Shown here piece by piece: positions 40,469 to 47,932 of a stretch of DNA of 64,000 nt. Source of the stretch: a virus. The DNA is taken from positions 1 through 64,000 of IMG/VR virus record IMGVR_UViG_3300035698_011322. One strand, 5' to 3'. Position 1 is the first letter of the stretch; each line of letters begins with the position of its first letter. The position numbers and the translations under genes are program-made. The notes below the pieces were generated by a model, which saw nothing but the letters and a program-made list of their open reading frames with translations, was not told the origin of the DNA and did not search any database.

Positions 40469-40735
40469 ATGAAAAAAGAAAAAATAATAGTTTTTGATTA
40501 TACTGATGCTATTCATGGTTCCGCGCCTTGGCATTATAAAGATGATCACTCGCCTGTAAAATATGAAGTTGAGGCATGGTGCCTTCAAGGTGATACAGGG
40601 TTTAGAGCGTTTTTTTATTTAGGCGACAAAATATGTGAAGCTCATGGCGATGATGGTCATTGGTGGTTGATAGGGTGCATGCATAAAAACTGGATTAAAG
40701 ACTTCAAAAATGTTGTTAATTCTATTGAAGAGTAA
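40469..40735 (+). CDS. Hypothetical protein
   Basis: 88 residues from ATG 40469 (AAAAGGA upstream). IIVFDYTDAIHGSAPWHYKDD, YEVEAWCLQGD and GHWWLIGCMHKNWIKDF. Unrecognised beta-rich protein. Confidence 0.65.
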   Translation: MKKEKIIVFDYTDAIHGSAPWHYKDDHSPVKYEVEAWCLQGDTGFRAFFYLGDKICEAHGDDGHWWLIGCMHKNWIKDFKNVVNSIEE

Positions 40736-40748
40736 AGGGTGATCAAAA

Positions 40749-41102
40749 ATGGCAAAGATCACAACTCATTGTGAGGACTGCGTAAGATTATTAGGAAAAC
40801 CATATAAAGAAGTCCATGTGTGGTTGGATCATTATGCCAAGAAGTTCAATCCTTTTATCTATCTTGAATATCATAGACAATTCAGGCACACAGAGGTGGC
40901 ACTTAATAAAAAATTCAAGGAATGGGGTTTCTATAGACAACAAGCCGCTAAAATCCATATCATAAGAGACAATGAAGATTTTGTTCTCAGTAAACTATTT
41001 TGTCAAGTAGAAGTTGAGGAAATAGATGCTCTGTATGAAAAAGCAAAACAGTGTTTACATCCTGGTGAAATCGATTATAATGTAGATAACTATAAATTTT
41101 AA
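40749..41102 (+). CDS. DUF6915-like protein
   Basis: 117 residues: CEDCVRLLGKPYKEVHVWLDHYAKKF, YLEYHRQFRHTEVA, and AAKIHIIRDNED; this His-rich helical pattern resembles DUF6915. Function unknown. Confidence 0.65.
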   Translation: MAKITTHCEDCVRLLGKPYKEVHVWLDHYAKKFNPFIYLEYHRQFRHTEVALNKKFKEWGFYRQQAAKIHIIRDNEDFVLSKLFCQVEVEEIDALYEKAKQCLHPGEIDYNVDNYKF

Positions 41103-41122
41103 GGTGGGGGTGGGGGGTTAAA

Positions 41123-41365
41123 ATGGTAAAAATTTGTGTTAAATGTAATGTGTGCCATGATCGATATCCAAAGATAATAGAAGTAGATGCTCGAGAAGTC
41201 AATGAGCAAATGCGGGAACTGTTGGGAATTGTAGAACAAGATAATTGGATAGTTGATTGGCAGTCCGGTGACGCGACTTGTACAGACTGTTTGGGTGAAA
41301 TAGGTATAGAGGTTGAAATTGACCCCAAAACCGGTGATTACAAAACACTGTCATTTAAGGAGTAA
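41123..41365 (+). CDS. Small zinc-binding protein
   Basis: 80 residues with CVKCNVCHDR and CTDCLGEI; a ribbon fused to a mixed domain. The upstream G-rich stretch (GGTGGGGGTGGGGGG) is the apparent ribosome site. Confidence 0.65.
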   Translation: MVKICVKCNVCHDRYPKIIEVDAREVNEQMRELLGIVEQDNWIVDWQSGDATCTDCLGEIGIEVEIDPKTGDYKTLSFKE

Positions 41366-41428
41366 ATACACAGAAATACTCATGATAAATATAGAAGCAA
41401 AGAAAAATATTTTTTTCAAATAACTAGT

Positions 41429-41457
41429 TTACATTTTATCTCAAAAAAGTTATAATA
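41429..41457 (+). promoter_or_regulatory. Promoter of the first tRNA leader
   Basis: TTTACA, 17 bases, TATAAT. The stretch from here to about 41,490 is near-identical to 45144-45210. Confidence 0.75.
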
Positions 41458-41598
41458 AATCTTAGTCAAAGTAAGAAAGTTATATAAATAGAATTGAGGA
41501 TAACGTTGAAGAATATTTTAGTCAAATATTGCAAAATCTGGATAAAGTGGACTATAAAACAAACTCCAGTATATTCTCTTCAATAAAAGGAAAATATT

Positions 41599-41721
41599 AT
41601 GTCAAGAACAACTAAAAAAACTACTACAAGGGGCAATGATTATCGATATATAGTCGAACATCATATTTATGCAATCGTACCGACAACGCATATTATCCCA
41701 ACAGAGGAACATAATATGTAA
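41599..41721 (+). CDS. Leader ORF 1 before the tRNA cluster
   Basis: 40 codons starting MSRTTKKTTTRGND and ending PTEEHNM, behind AAAAGGAAAA. It ends just before the attenuator-like hairpins. Five Thr codons cluster near the start; a sensing role is inference. Confidence 0.5.
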   Translation: MSRTTKKTTTRGNDYRYIVEHHIYAIVPTTHIIPTEEHNM

Positions 41722-41791
41722 GTATTAGCTGAAATATAAGTAATAACCTAAAGGGTTTCAGCTAAGTTAAAAGTTGAAATCCTTTTTTAGT
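41722..41791 (+). promoter_or_regulatory. Attenuator-like element 1
   Basis: TTAGCTGAAA can pair with TTTCAGCTAA, or the same TTTCA can instead join AAAGGGTTTCA with TTGAAATCCTTTTTT as a terminator. The two foldings exclude each other. Located between leader ORF 1 and tRNA-Glu. Confidence 0.6.
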
Positions 41792-41795
41792 TTAT

Positions 41796-41869
41796 GGTTC
41801 CATCGTCTAATGGTAGGACACCAGACTTTCGATCTGAGAATCGGGGTTCGATCCCCCGTGGAATCGCCA
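41796..41869 (+). tRNA. tRNA-Glu(UUC)
   Basis: Acceptor GGTTCCA/TGGAATC, anticodon loop CTTTCGA, T loop TTCGATC, GCCA end. Confidence 0.92.
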
Positions 41870-41918
41870 AATTCACCCCGCGAAGAGGGTGTTGAAATAA
41901 TATCTTCGACAAACATAT

Positions 41919-41993
41919 CGCCGAGAAGGCTTGGGGTAAGCCCCTGGTTTTGGGTACCAGTAGCTGTGAGTTCAACTCTCACCTCGGCGACCA
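41919..41993 (+). tRNA. tRNA-Pro(UGG)
   Basis: Acceptor CGCCGAG/CTCGGCG, anticodon arm CTGGT-TTTGGGT-ACCAG, T arm GTGAG-TTCAACT-CTCAC, ACCA end. Confidence 0.92.
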
Positions 41994-42001
41994 ATTTTTA
42001 T

Positions 42002-42078
42002 GGTGGTTGTGGCGAATTGGTAAACGCGATCGGTTGTGGCCCGATTATTAGTGGGATCGTTACCCACCAATCACCCCA
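42002..42078 (+). tRNA. tRNA-His(GUG)
   Basis: Acceptor GTGGTTG/CAATCAC with an extra G before it opposite C73, as His tRNA needs; anticodon loop TTGTGGC; T loop ATCGTTA is unusual; CCA encoded. Confidence 0.88.
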
Positions 42079-42103
42079 TTTTATGATCCATATATGAGGC
42101 ATG

Positions 42104-42132
42104 TTTACAAAATAATTTGATAGTGTTATAAT
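42104..42132 (+). promoter_or_regulatory. Promoter for 42155-42469
   Basis: TTTACA, 17 bases, TATAAT. Confidence 0.7.
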
Positions 42133-42154
42133 ATAATCTTGAAAGGAAAGAATA

Positions 42155-42469
42155 ATGAATGAAAATTATGAAAAACAAATGAAAGTTAATGAATCCTTTG
42201 AAGAGTGTCTTTATAAATTAAAAGATAAAATACAAGTCACCAAATATAGTTATGAAATGTATAATGCCTTGAGTAATATACAATGGCAGAATATAAAAGA
42301 TCCAGAAAATATTTATTCATGTTCATGGCGATATGCAGGTGGTATGATTGCAGAAATAAAAGGATATGGTGAAAACTATTTAGATTTTTATTGTTCTGGC
42401 AATGAAGGTATGGTAACAGAAGAGATTGAGAATGATCTTAATGAATTAGGTTGGAAATCATTAGAATGA
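42155..42469 (+). CDS. Hypothetical protein in the tRNA cluster
   Basis: 104 residues; helical start, then IYSCSWRYAGGMIAEIKGYGENYLDFYCSGNEG. Unrecognised alpha/beta protein, single-gene unit with its own promoter. Confidence 0.7.
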   Translation: MNENYEKQMKVNESFEECLYKLKDKIQVTKYSYEMYNALSNIQWQNIKDPENIYSCSWRYAGGMIAEIKGYGENYLDFYCSGNEGMVTEEIENDLNELGWKSLE

Positions 42470-42496
42470 AATTTTGATATAATATGAAGTAAATGA

Positions 42497-42586
42497 GCGT
42501 CGGCCAATAGTGTAAGTGGAGAACACAAGTGGCTGTAACCCACCCGCTGAAAAGCTTTGGGGGTTCGACTCCCTCCCGGCGCACCA
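42497..42586 (+). tRNA. tRNA-Tyr(GUA)
   Basis: Class II: acceptor GCGTCGG/CCGGCGC, anticodon arm AGTGG-CTGTAAC-CCACC, variable arm GCTGAAAAGC, T loop TTCGACT, ACCA end. Confidence 0.92.
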
Positions 42587-42641
42587 TTTATGATTCGTAT
42601 ATAGACCATAAGACACCTTTATGATCCATGTACGAATCACG

Positions 42642-42670
42642 TTTACAAAATAAAATATCTATGTTATAGT
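42642..42670 (+). promoter_or_regulatory. Promoter for 42683-43441
   Basis: TTTACA, 17 bases, TATAGT. Confidence 0.65.
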
Positions 42671-42682
42671 GGGGTATATTAA

Positions 42683-42829
42683 ATGGAATATTGTATTTTG
42701 AGAGAATCATTAAATGAGTGGACAACAGATACAATTTGTTCAAGTAAGAAATATAGACCAATCAAGGGAATTAAGTATAAGTACACTTGTGATAACTATA
42801 AATTGGAGATAATAAATGGAATACAATGA
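42683..42829 (+). CDS. Small hypothetical protein
   Basis: 48 codons (MEYCILRESLNEW, KYRPIKGIKYKYTCDN); overlaps the next start and carries its ribosome site. Unrecognised. Confidence 0.5.
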   Translation: MEYCILRESLNEWTTDTICSSKKYRPIKGIKYKYTCDNYKLEIINGIQ

Positions 42830-43004
42830 TCTAGTAAAAAATGTTTCAAAGGATGCCGGTATTGATGAAGAAGAAGCAGAAAAATGTACGGAATCTTTCT
42901 TTAAATATTTTGAAGGTAAACCAGAAAGTGTACTGGAAGAATTCTTTGGTTATAATCTGATAGAAATAGATTTTAAATATGATGATATGAGATACAAATG
43001 GTAA
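42816..43004 (+). CDS. Small acidic protein
   Basis: 62 residues: VKNVSKDAGIDEEEAEKCTESFFKYFEG is HU-like in its helical start but lacks a DNA-binding arm. Overlaps the next gene. Confidence 0.6.
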   Translation: MEYNDLVKNVSKDAGIDEEEAEKCTESFFKYFEGKPESVLEEFFGYNLIEIDFKYDDMRYKW

Positions 43005-43441
43005 TAGAAAATTATAAACCTTTTAGTGAACAGTTTACAGAGTGTCAAGAGAATGGTAATCTGATAAAGATCGATACATCGATGATGAAAGGATTATATG
43101 GTCATGATGTTGGTGAGATAAATGTCTGTATAAAATATAAATCAATTTGTCATTCTGGAGTATGTAGAGAAGAAAGGACAAAGATGAGAATTAAATGTAC
43201 CGCAATACGATATGAAGGTAAAATATATGAAGGCAAACGTCATGCTGTAATTGGTTTAAAAATGGTACATGATGATATTTGTTCCGCACCTTATCCATTC
43301 GGTGATGATCAGGGTTTTGTAACAGAATGTGGAAAGTATGTTCACAGAGCACCGGCACTTATGATTGCACTTAGATCAGGTCAAGTGAAAGAAGGCGAAC
43401 ATATACGACCAAATGAATTATATAGTGAAGATTTAAAGTAA
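42998..43441 (+). CDS. Hypothetical protein
   Basis: 147 residues: INVCIKYKSICHSGVCREERTKMRIKC, GKRHAVIGLKMVHDDICSAPYPFG and a C-terminal CGKYVHRAPALMIAL. Two or three Cys and His could bind metal. Unrecognised. Confidence 0.65.
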   Translation: MVIENYKPFSEQFTECQENGNLIKIDTSMMKGLYGHDVGEINVCIKYKSICHSGVCREERTKMRIKCTAIRYEGKIYEGKRHAVIGLKMVHDDICSAPYPFGDDQGFVTECGKYVHRAPALMIALRSGQVKEGEHIRPNELYSEDLK

Positions 43442-43447
43442 GTAATA

Positions 43448-43542
43448 GAGGGGGATGTTCCGGTGAGCGGACTGTAAATTCGTTGCACGTTAAAATTTCA
43501 TCGGCGGCTGTGTGAGTGGTTCGATTCCTCCATCCCTCACCA
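43448..43542 (+). tRNA. tRNA-like gene, anticodon uncertain
   Basis: Acceptor-like GAGGGGG/ATCCCTC and an encoded ACCA, TTCGATT T loop, about 95 bases. CTGTAAA would give Tyr(GUA) but the D arm is then too short; the middle does not fold cleanly. Possibly interrupted or degenerate. Confidence 0.45.
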
Positions 43543-43552
43543 AAAAATATAA

Positions 43553-43639
43553 GCTCTTGTCGCATAGTGATCGATTGCACTGGTTTCGTAATCCAGCGGA
43601 ATAATTCCCACGTAGGTTTAAATCCTATCAAGGGCTCCA
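43553..43639 (+). tRNA. tRNA-Thr(CGU) with long variable arm
   Basis: Acceptor GCTCTTG/CAAGGGC, anticodon loop TTCGTAA, T arm GTAGG-TTTAAAT-CCTAT, TCCA end. The variable region holds a GGAAT/ATTCC hairpin, unusual for Thr. Confidence 0.65.
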
Positions 43640-43682
43640 GAAACAATAATAAAGATAAAGATAAAGGATTAAGGGTAATCAA

Positions 43683-44384
43683 ATGAAAATTATAATAGCA
43701 GGCGATGTTCATGGTCGATTCGGTGAACTAAACACACTTATCAGTAAACAAAAACCAAATCTTGTGATCTGTTGTGGTGACTTTGGTTACTGGCCTCACT
43801 TTGGTAAAGATGAGTTTAATAAAATCAAACCACAAGGCTCAAAGATACTGTGGTGTGATGGGAACCATGAAGATCATTGGTCTTTGAGAGACAGAAAAAC
43901 CGATGAATTCGTGAAAGACGTTCATTATATGCCAAGAGGATCAACATTTACATTAAGCGATGGTCGTGTCTTACTCTTTATGGGTGGCGGAGATTCAATT
44001 GATAAAAATTCTAGAACAACTGGTGTTGATTGGTTTCCAGAAGAAGTGATTGGACAAAAAGATATTGAGAACCTTCCTGACAAGAAAATTGATATTGTTA
44101 TATCTCATACTTGCCCACTTGAGCTATTAGGTGAAATGAGAGGATATCGAGAAAAAAAAGTAGAACCTTCTAATCACGCTCTTAGCTACATTTTAGAAAA
44201 ATATAATCCTCGCCAATGGTTTTATGGTCACTGGCATTCATATAAAGAAGTGTTACTGAGAAGCACAAAGTTTACTGCTCTATCATGTTTGCCTACTTAC
44301 ATGGGTCATGGTAGATGGTGGATTGAGTTAGATGAGAAAATATCGAGTAAAATATCAACATTTAGTTTTAATGATAATTTTTAA
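43683..44384 (+). CDS. Metallophosphoesterase
   Basis: 233 residues of calcineurin-like phosphoesterase: IIAGDVHGRF, VICCGDFGYWP, WCDGNHEDHW, VISHTCPLELL and GHWHSYKEV. Two-metal hydrolase, substrate unknown. Sits in the tRNA/RNA-ligase region, so an RNA-related role is possible; 25309-25884 is a second, diverged member. Confidence 0.88.
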   Translation: MKIIIAGDVHGRFGELNTLISKQKPNLVICCGDFGYWPHFGKDEFNKIKPQGSKILWCDGNHEDHWSLRDRKTDEFVKDVHYMPRGSTFTLSDGRVLLFMGGGDSIDKNSRTTGVDWFPEEVIGQKDIENLPDKKIDIVISHTCPLELLGEMRGYREKKVEPSNHALSYILEKYNPRQWFYGHWHSYKEVLLRSTKFTALSCLPTYMGHGRWWIELDEKISSKISTFSFNDNF

Positions 44385-44532
44385 ATTTGGTTCGTAGTCG
44401 GAATTCTAACCAATAGAAGACGATGTTTCCAAGGGTGAAATTGATCAAAACAGGGAAGGGTGGTTCCTTTCAATGTCGTGATAAAGTAACCCAAAAACAT
44501 AATATTGTAACATAAAAAGTTAATGTTGACCA

Positions 44533-44563
44533 GAGCGCGCACTAAATCAGTTAGTGCGCGCTG
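44533..44563 (+). terminator. Strong hairpin after the phosphoesterase
   Basis: AGCGCGCACTAA, 5-base loop, TTAGTGCGCGCT. No T run. Confidence 0.6.
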
Positions 44564-44600
44564 TGGTTTACATTAAGTATATAGAAAGGAGAAAGTAACA

Positions 44601-44627
44601 ATGATTTATCTATCCAATACCTTCTGA
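44601..44627 (+). CDS. Possible 8-codon leader peptide
   Basis: ATG-ATT-TAT-CTA-TCC-AAT-ACC-TTC-TGA behind AAAGGAG, 27 bases before 44655. Confidence 0.3.
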   Translation: MIYLSNTF

Positions 44628-44654
44628 TGTAACTTAACATTAGGAGGCATACAA

Positions 44655-44987
44655 ATGAAACATGGCGATATTATTCAAGAAGCAGATTGGCTACATTGGT
44701 GGCCTAAGTGGAAAAGATATCCACGTTTACAATACAGATTTAGATACGATCCTGTACCATTATATATCAATAACTATCATAGAGGTTGTTGGTGTAAAAG
44801 ACCACATCACATGAATGAAGAAAAACAATTCTATGCATGTGATCCAAAACTAGTAAGAGGAAAAAGACATCCAAGACACCTTCCAGATCCTTGGGATGAT
44901 CACAAAAGAAGTGATCTAAGAGACAAAAGATCATGGAAAAAAGGATATAGAGTTCGTAAACAATGGATGAAACATATAGCCAGTTAG
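44655..44987 (+). CDS. Basic Trp/Arg-rich protein
   Basis: 110 residues, very basic and aromatic (DWLHWWPKWKRYPRLQYRFRYD, GCWCKRPHHM, RKQWMKHIAS). TAGGAGG upstream. Its last ten bases are also the start of tRNA-Ile. Unrecognised; composition suggests RNA binding. Confidence 0.65.
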   Translation: MKHGDIIQEADWLHWWPKWKRYPRLQYRFRYDPVPLYINNYHRGCWCKRPHHMNEEKQFYACDPKLVRGKRHPRHLPDPWDDHKRSDLRDKRSWKKGYRVRKQWMKHIAS

Positions 44988-45051
44988 CTCAACGGAAGAG
45001 CCCGCGATCGATAATCGCGTGATAAAAGTTCAATTCTTTTACTGGCTACCA
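44978..45051 (+). tRNA. tRNA-Ile(GAU)
   Basis: Acceptor AGCCAGT/ACTGGCT, anticodon arm CGCGA-TCGATAA-TCGCG, T arm AAAAG-TTCAATT-CTTTT, ACCA. Overlaps the end of 44655-44987. Confidence 0.9.
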
Positions 45052-45056
45052 AATTT

Positions 45057-45130
45057 AGCCCTATAATAGAATGGTAGAATATTTCTTTTACAAGGAAATT
45101 AACTTGGTTCGATTCCAAGTGGGGCTACCA
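45057..45130 (+). tRNA. tRNA-Val(UAC)
   Basis: Acceptor AGCCCTA/TGGGGCT, anticodon arm TTTCT-TTTACAA-GGAAA, T loop TTCGATT, ACCA. Confidence 0.9.
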
Positions 45131-45143
45131 AAATAAAAAGTAG

Positions 45144-45172
45144 TTTACAATTATTTCAAAAAAAGTTATAAT
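45144..45172 (+). promoter_or_regulatory. Promoter of the second leader
   Basis: TTTACA, 17 bases, TATAAT; same flanks as 41429-41457. Confidence 0.75.
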
Positions 45173-45220
45173 AAATGTAATTGAAGTTGAGAAAGTTATA
45201 TAAATAGAAAGTAGGAGTAA

Positions 45221-45334
45221 ATGATGATGGCGAGAAAAATTAATAGGCAAAAACAGAATAATAGATGTTTATCGACAGGCATACTTGCGTTCTCCTCATC
45301 ATTTTTGAATTGGGCAGGAGATAAGTGCCTATGA
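45221..45334 (+). CDS. Leader ORF 2 before the RNA ligases
   Basis: 37 codons starting MMMARKINRQKQNN, behind AGGAG. Its sequence is unlike leader ORF 1 but its position relative to the hairpins is the same. Confidence 0.45.
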   Translation: MMMARKINRQKQNNRCLSTGILAFSSSFLNWAGDKCL

Positions 45335-45335
45335 T

Positions 45336-45407
45336 CTAGCTGAAACATAAAGTAATATTTTAAGGGGGTTTCAGCTAAAAAGTTAAAGTTGTAACCCCTT
45401 TTTAGTT
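45336..45407 (+). promoter_or_regulatory. Attenuator-like element 2
   Basis: TAGCTGAAAC pairs with GTTTCAGCTA, competing with GGGGTT/AACCCC followed by TTTTT. Same design as 41722-41791. Confidence 0.6.
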
Positions 45408-45410
45408 TAT

Positions 45411-45483
45411 TCGGATATGTCGTATAAAGGGAATTATACTTGACTCTTAATCAAGATGATGTTGGTTCAAATCAAATCGTACC
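45411..45483 (+). tRNA. tRNA-like, possible Lys(CUU) pseudogene
   Basis: D stem GTAT/ATAC, anticodon arm CTTGA-CTCTTAA-TCAAG and TTCAAAT are seen and ACCA ends it, but the acceptor does not pair. Probably decayed. Confidence 0.4.
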
Positions 45484-45511
45484 ATCAAACAATAGAAAGG
45501 AAAATATTAAA

Positions 45512-46153
45512 ATGAACACATATCATAAAATCCAAACGGTATTTTTAAGAGATCCTAAAACTAAGTTCAAAACACTTTTAGAAGGTCAGTTTGCTAAATT
45601 TGAGTTTGAATATCTCGCAGAACTTATGTGGGCATGGACAGAAAAAGTTGATGGTACTAATATTCGCGTACAGTATGATAGTGATGAAAAGAGCCTTAAC
45701 TTTAATGGCAAGACAGATAGGGCTCAGTTACAGGCAACTCTTTTCGAGTACCTAACAGAAACCTTTACACCAAAGAAACAACTTTTTATGGATACATTTG
45801 ATAAAGAGAATGTTAAAGTATGTTTATACGGTGAGGGTTATGGCCCCAGAATTCAAAAAGGTGGTGGCCTGTATCGTAAAGATCAGAGTTTTGTATTGTT
45901 CGATGTAAAGATCAATGATTGGTGGTTAAAACGTGGTGATGTAGAAAATATCGGACATAAGTTTGGTATTGATGTTGTACCAATCATTCGCCATGGTAAT
46001 CTTTATGAAATGGTCGAGTTTGTTAGAAATGGTTTTAATTCACAATGGGGAGATTTTCTAGCAGAAGGTATTGTTGCAAGACCATTCGTGGATTTGAGAG
46101 CAAGAAGTGGTGAAAGAATCATTACTAAACTAAAATGTAAAGATTTTGTATAA
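45512..46153 (+). CDS. RNA ligase (Rnl2-type)
   Basis: 213 residues from ATG 45512 with AAAGGAAAA upstream; codons before it overlap a tRNA-like sequence. Nucleotidyltransferase motifs: I EKVDGTNIRV (Lys-AMP site), III CLYGEGYGPRIQKGG, IV EGIVARP and V IITKLKCKDF. It should seal RNA ends using ATP, for example cleaved tRNA anticodons. Placement inside the tRNA cluster supports that. Confidence 0.88.
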   Translation: MNTYHKIQTVFLRDPKTKFKTLLEGQFAKFEFEYLAELMWAWTEKVDGTNIRVQYDSDEKSLNFNGKTDRAQLQATLFEYLTETFTPKKQLFMDTFDKENVKVCLYGEGYGPRIQKGGGLYRKDQSFVLFDVKINDWWLKRGDVENIGHKFGIDVVPIIRHGNLYEMVEFVRNGFNSQWGDFLAEGIVARPFVDLRARSGERIITKLKCKDFV

Positions 46154-46245
46154 AATGAATATTGTGGATTAGAGAAGTGGCCTATATAGGAGGGTTCGAA
46201 TCCTTCAGATAGGTGGGGGTGATCGATTTCCAACCCGCCATATAA
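46154..46245 (+). other. tRNA remnant region
   Basis: Contains GGGTTCGAATCC like a T arm and ends CCCGCCA, but no full cloverleaf can be drawn. Probably a rearranged tRNA. Confidence 0.35.
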
Positions 46246-46318
46246 GGGTTTGTAGTTCAATGGTAGAACATTCGGTTCTTACCCGAAAAATTAGGTTTCG
46301 ATACCTACGAACCCACCA
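46246..46318 (+). tRNA. tRNA-Lys(CUU)
   Basis: Acceptor GGGTTTG/CGAACCC, anticodon arm TTCGG-TTCTTAC-CCGAA, T arm TAGGT-TTCGATA-CCTA, ACCA. Confidence 0.88.
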
Positions 46319-46340
46319 TACAATAGAAAGGAGTATTAAA

Positions 46341-47039
46341 ATGGAAAAGTTAACTAATTACCCAAAAACATATTGCCCCTTTATAAGAAAAACATTTGAT
46401 GTTAATAAAGATCAATGGAAAAAATATGGTCGAAAACTTCAACTACGTGAGCCTAATGTTTATCTTGCAGTGAATGAGATTAATCCTGGTTATGAATGGG
46501 TTCTTGATGATCCTGATACGTTTGCAGTTGAAAAACTTGATGGTACAAATGTTAAACTCAAAACAGAAAATGGTAGATTAATTGCTCTTCAAAATAGATT
46601 GAATATCATTGATCCACTTCAAATAGTAAAAGGTAAGGCATTTATTCTCGAAGGCGTTTTTCAAGCAATTGGGAAGGGTTATGTTGAGAAAGATGGGGAA
46701 CAATCAGGCGAAGTTATTGGAACAAAACTTCAAGGCAATCCATATGAACTCAATAATACACATCTATGGTATCCTTTTGAAAAGTCTATAAAGCATTTAA
46801 AATACAAGTCTTTTTTTAATCATGATAGAACTTTTGATAATTGGAGTTCATGGTTCAAAGATTACTTATTTTCCCTCTTTGCAATGAAAAGAGGTAACAA
46901 GGATATTATGGCAGAAGGTGTAATATTTTATAATCTAAAAAGAAAAGCCGAAGGTAAAATATATAGAGCAAAACTTAGAAGAGACATGTTTGAATGGTAT
47001 TATAGTGATAAGATTGATATTTACAATTATCATGGGTAA
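46341..47039 (+). CDS. Second RNA ligase-like protein
   Basis: 232 residues from ATG 46341 (AAAGGAG). Motif I AVEKLDGTNVKL, motif III-like FILEGVFQAIG, motif IV AEGVIFYN and motif V KIYRAKLRRDMF. Diverged from 45512-46153, so probably a different specificity. Both ligases lie between tRNA genes. Confidence 0.85.
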   Translation: MEKLTNYPKTYCPFIRKTFDVNKDQWKKYGRKLQLREPNVYLAVNEINPGYEWVLDDPDTFAVEKLDGTNVKLKTENGRLIALQNRLNIIDPLQIVKGKAFILEGVFQAIGKGYVEKDGEQSGEVIGTKLQGNPYELNNTHLWYPFEKSIKHLKYKSFFNHDRTFDNWSSWFKDYLFSLFAMKRGNKDIMAEGVIFYNLKRKAEGKIYRAKLRRDMFEWYYSDKIDIYNYHG

Positions 47040-47059
47040 TGATATTATAAAATAAATGA

Positions 47060-47148
47060 TGCGGGTTAGAGTAGCCAGGTCAACTCACTAGTCTCATAAG
47101 CTAGAGCTCTTAACGAGCACGGGGGTTCGAGTCCCCCACCCGCTACCA
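47060..47148 (+). tRNA. tRNA-Met(CAU) with long variable arm
   Basis: Acceptor GCGGGT/ACCCGC, anticodon arm CTAGT-CTCATAA-GCTAG, variable hairpin GCTC-TTAAC-GAGC, T arm GGGGG-TTCGAGT-CCCCC, TACCA. An 89-base tRNA with CAU anticodon is odd; Ile(lysidine) is also possible. Confidence 0.75.
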
Positions 47149-47156
47149 AAAAAGAT

Positions 47157-47281
47157 AAACGAGTTTGACTCATGTTTATAGTGTTCTAGACACCATTTAA
47201 AAATAGTTGGTTTGTGCTCAAAGAATATCAATTATGGCATATTCATTGTAGTATACTGAGTGAAAGCCTCAGGACTCGTTT
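47157..47281 (+). ncRNA. Candidate small structured RNA
   Basis: AAACGAGT and ACTCGTTT close a roughly 125-base element containing GTGT-TCTAG-ACAC. No protein frame. Confidence 0.35.
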
Positions 47282-47381
47282 GTTGATAAAAAAGTAGTGA
47301 GAATGTATAATAAAGATTACGTTGTGAACACGAACGTTATGTGGTAAAACATGGTTTTGTATAGGTCCTGGAGTGCCCTAA

Positions 47382-47458
47382 GCCCTTGTAGCTGAACTGG
47401 ATCAGCACGAAACTTCTAATTTCGTTCTATGTGGGTTCGAATCCCATCAAGGGTTCCA
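47382..47458 (+). tRNA. tRNA-Arg(UCU)
   Basis: Acceptor GCCCTTG/CAAGGGT, anticodon arm CGAAA-CTTCTAA-TTTCG, T arm GTGGG-TTCGAAT-CCCAT, TCCA. Confidence 0.9.
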
Positions 47459-47466
47459 AAAAATAC

Positions 47467-47544
47467 GGTCTGTTGGAAGTAGGTGGTGAACTTCGTGAGA
47501 CTGTCAATCTCAAGTAGCGGGTTCGATTCCCGTACAGACCGCCA
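47467..47544 (+). tRNA. tRNA-Asp(GUC)
   Basis: Acceptor GGTCTGT/ACAGACC, anticodon arm TGAGA-CTGTCAA-TCTCA, T loop TTCGATT, GCCA. Confidence 0.92.
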
Positions 47545-47561
47545 AAGAAATGGTATCATAA

Positions 47562-47669
47562 GTTAATACCATAGAAGAAGATTATAAGTTAAAATCTATT
47601 CCAGAATGGTGTCCTTTAGAAAATGCAGAAGAGTATCATTTACATGGACGTATAGATCATCCATTTTAA
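47562..47669 (+). pseudogene. 5'-truncated gene remnant
   Basis: A coding-like frame without start codon (EDYKLKSIPEWCPLENAEEY, ending DHPF-stop). IPEWCPL looks like a genuine protein end. It abuts tRNA-Asp. Confidence 0.5.
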
Positions 47670-47720
47670 TAGAATGAGGAAGGCGCCGTCAACAGTGACA
47701 AACAATATAAATTAATCTTA

Positions 47721-47806
47721 GGAAGAAATCCGGTTGGATGAGGACGCAGTCTTGAAAACTGTTGGGTGTAAAAGCTTTGGGGGTTCGAATCCCTCTTCTT
47801 CCGCCA
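47721..47806 (+). tRNA. tRNA-Ser(UGA)
   Basis: Class II: acceptor GGAAGAA/TTCTTCC, anticodon arm GCAGT-CTTGAAA-ACTGT, variable arm, T loop TTCGAAT, GCCA. Confidence 0.92.
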
Positions 47807-47853
47807 TTAAAGAGTTTTGATGATTTTTATACATTTTGAACTAAATTATTATT

Positions 47854-47919
47854 GCGGCCTGAGCTAGTGTGGTCATATCGTTCGGTTTAAACCCGGAAGA
47901 ATTCAGAGAGGTCGCGCCA
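47854..47919 (+). tRNA. T-arm-poor tRNA-like, anticodon UAA
   Basis: Acceptor GCGGCCT/AGGTCGC, anticodon arm TTCGG-TTTAAAC-CCGGA, GCCA end, but only eleven bases where the variable and T arms should be. Truncated Leu(UAA) or minimal tRNA. Confidence 0.5.
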
Positions 47920-47932
47920 AAATTAAAGGAGT

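Noticed and set aside
41774-42097. 107-codon ORF across tRNA-Glu, tRNA-Pro and tRNA-His
   Set aside because: It covers three good tRNA genes and has no ribosome site.
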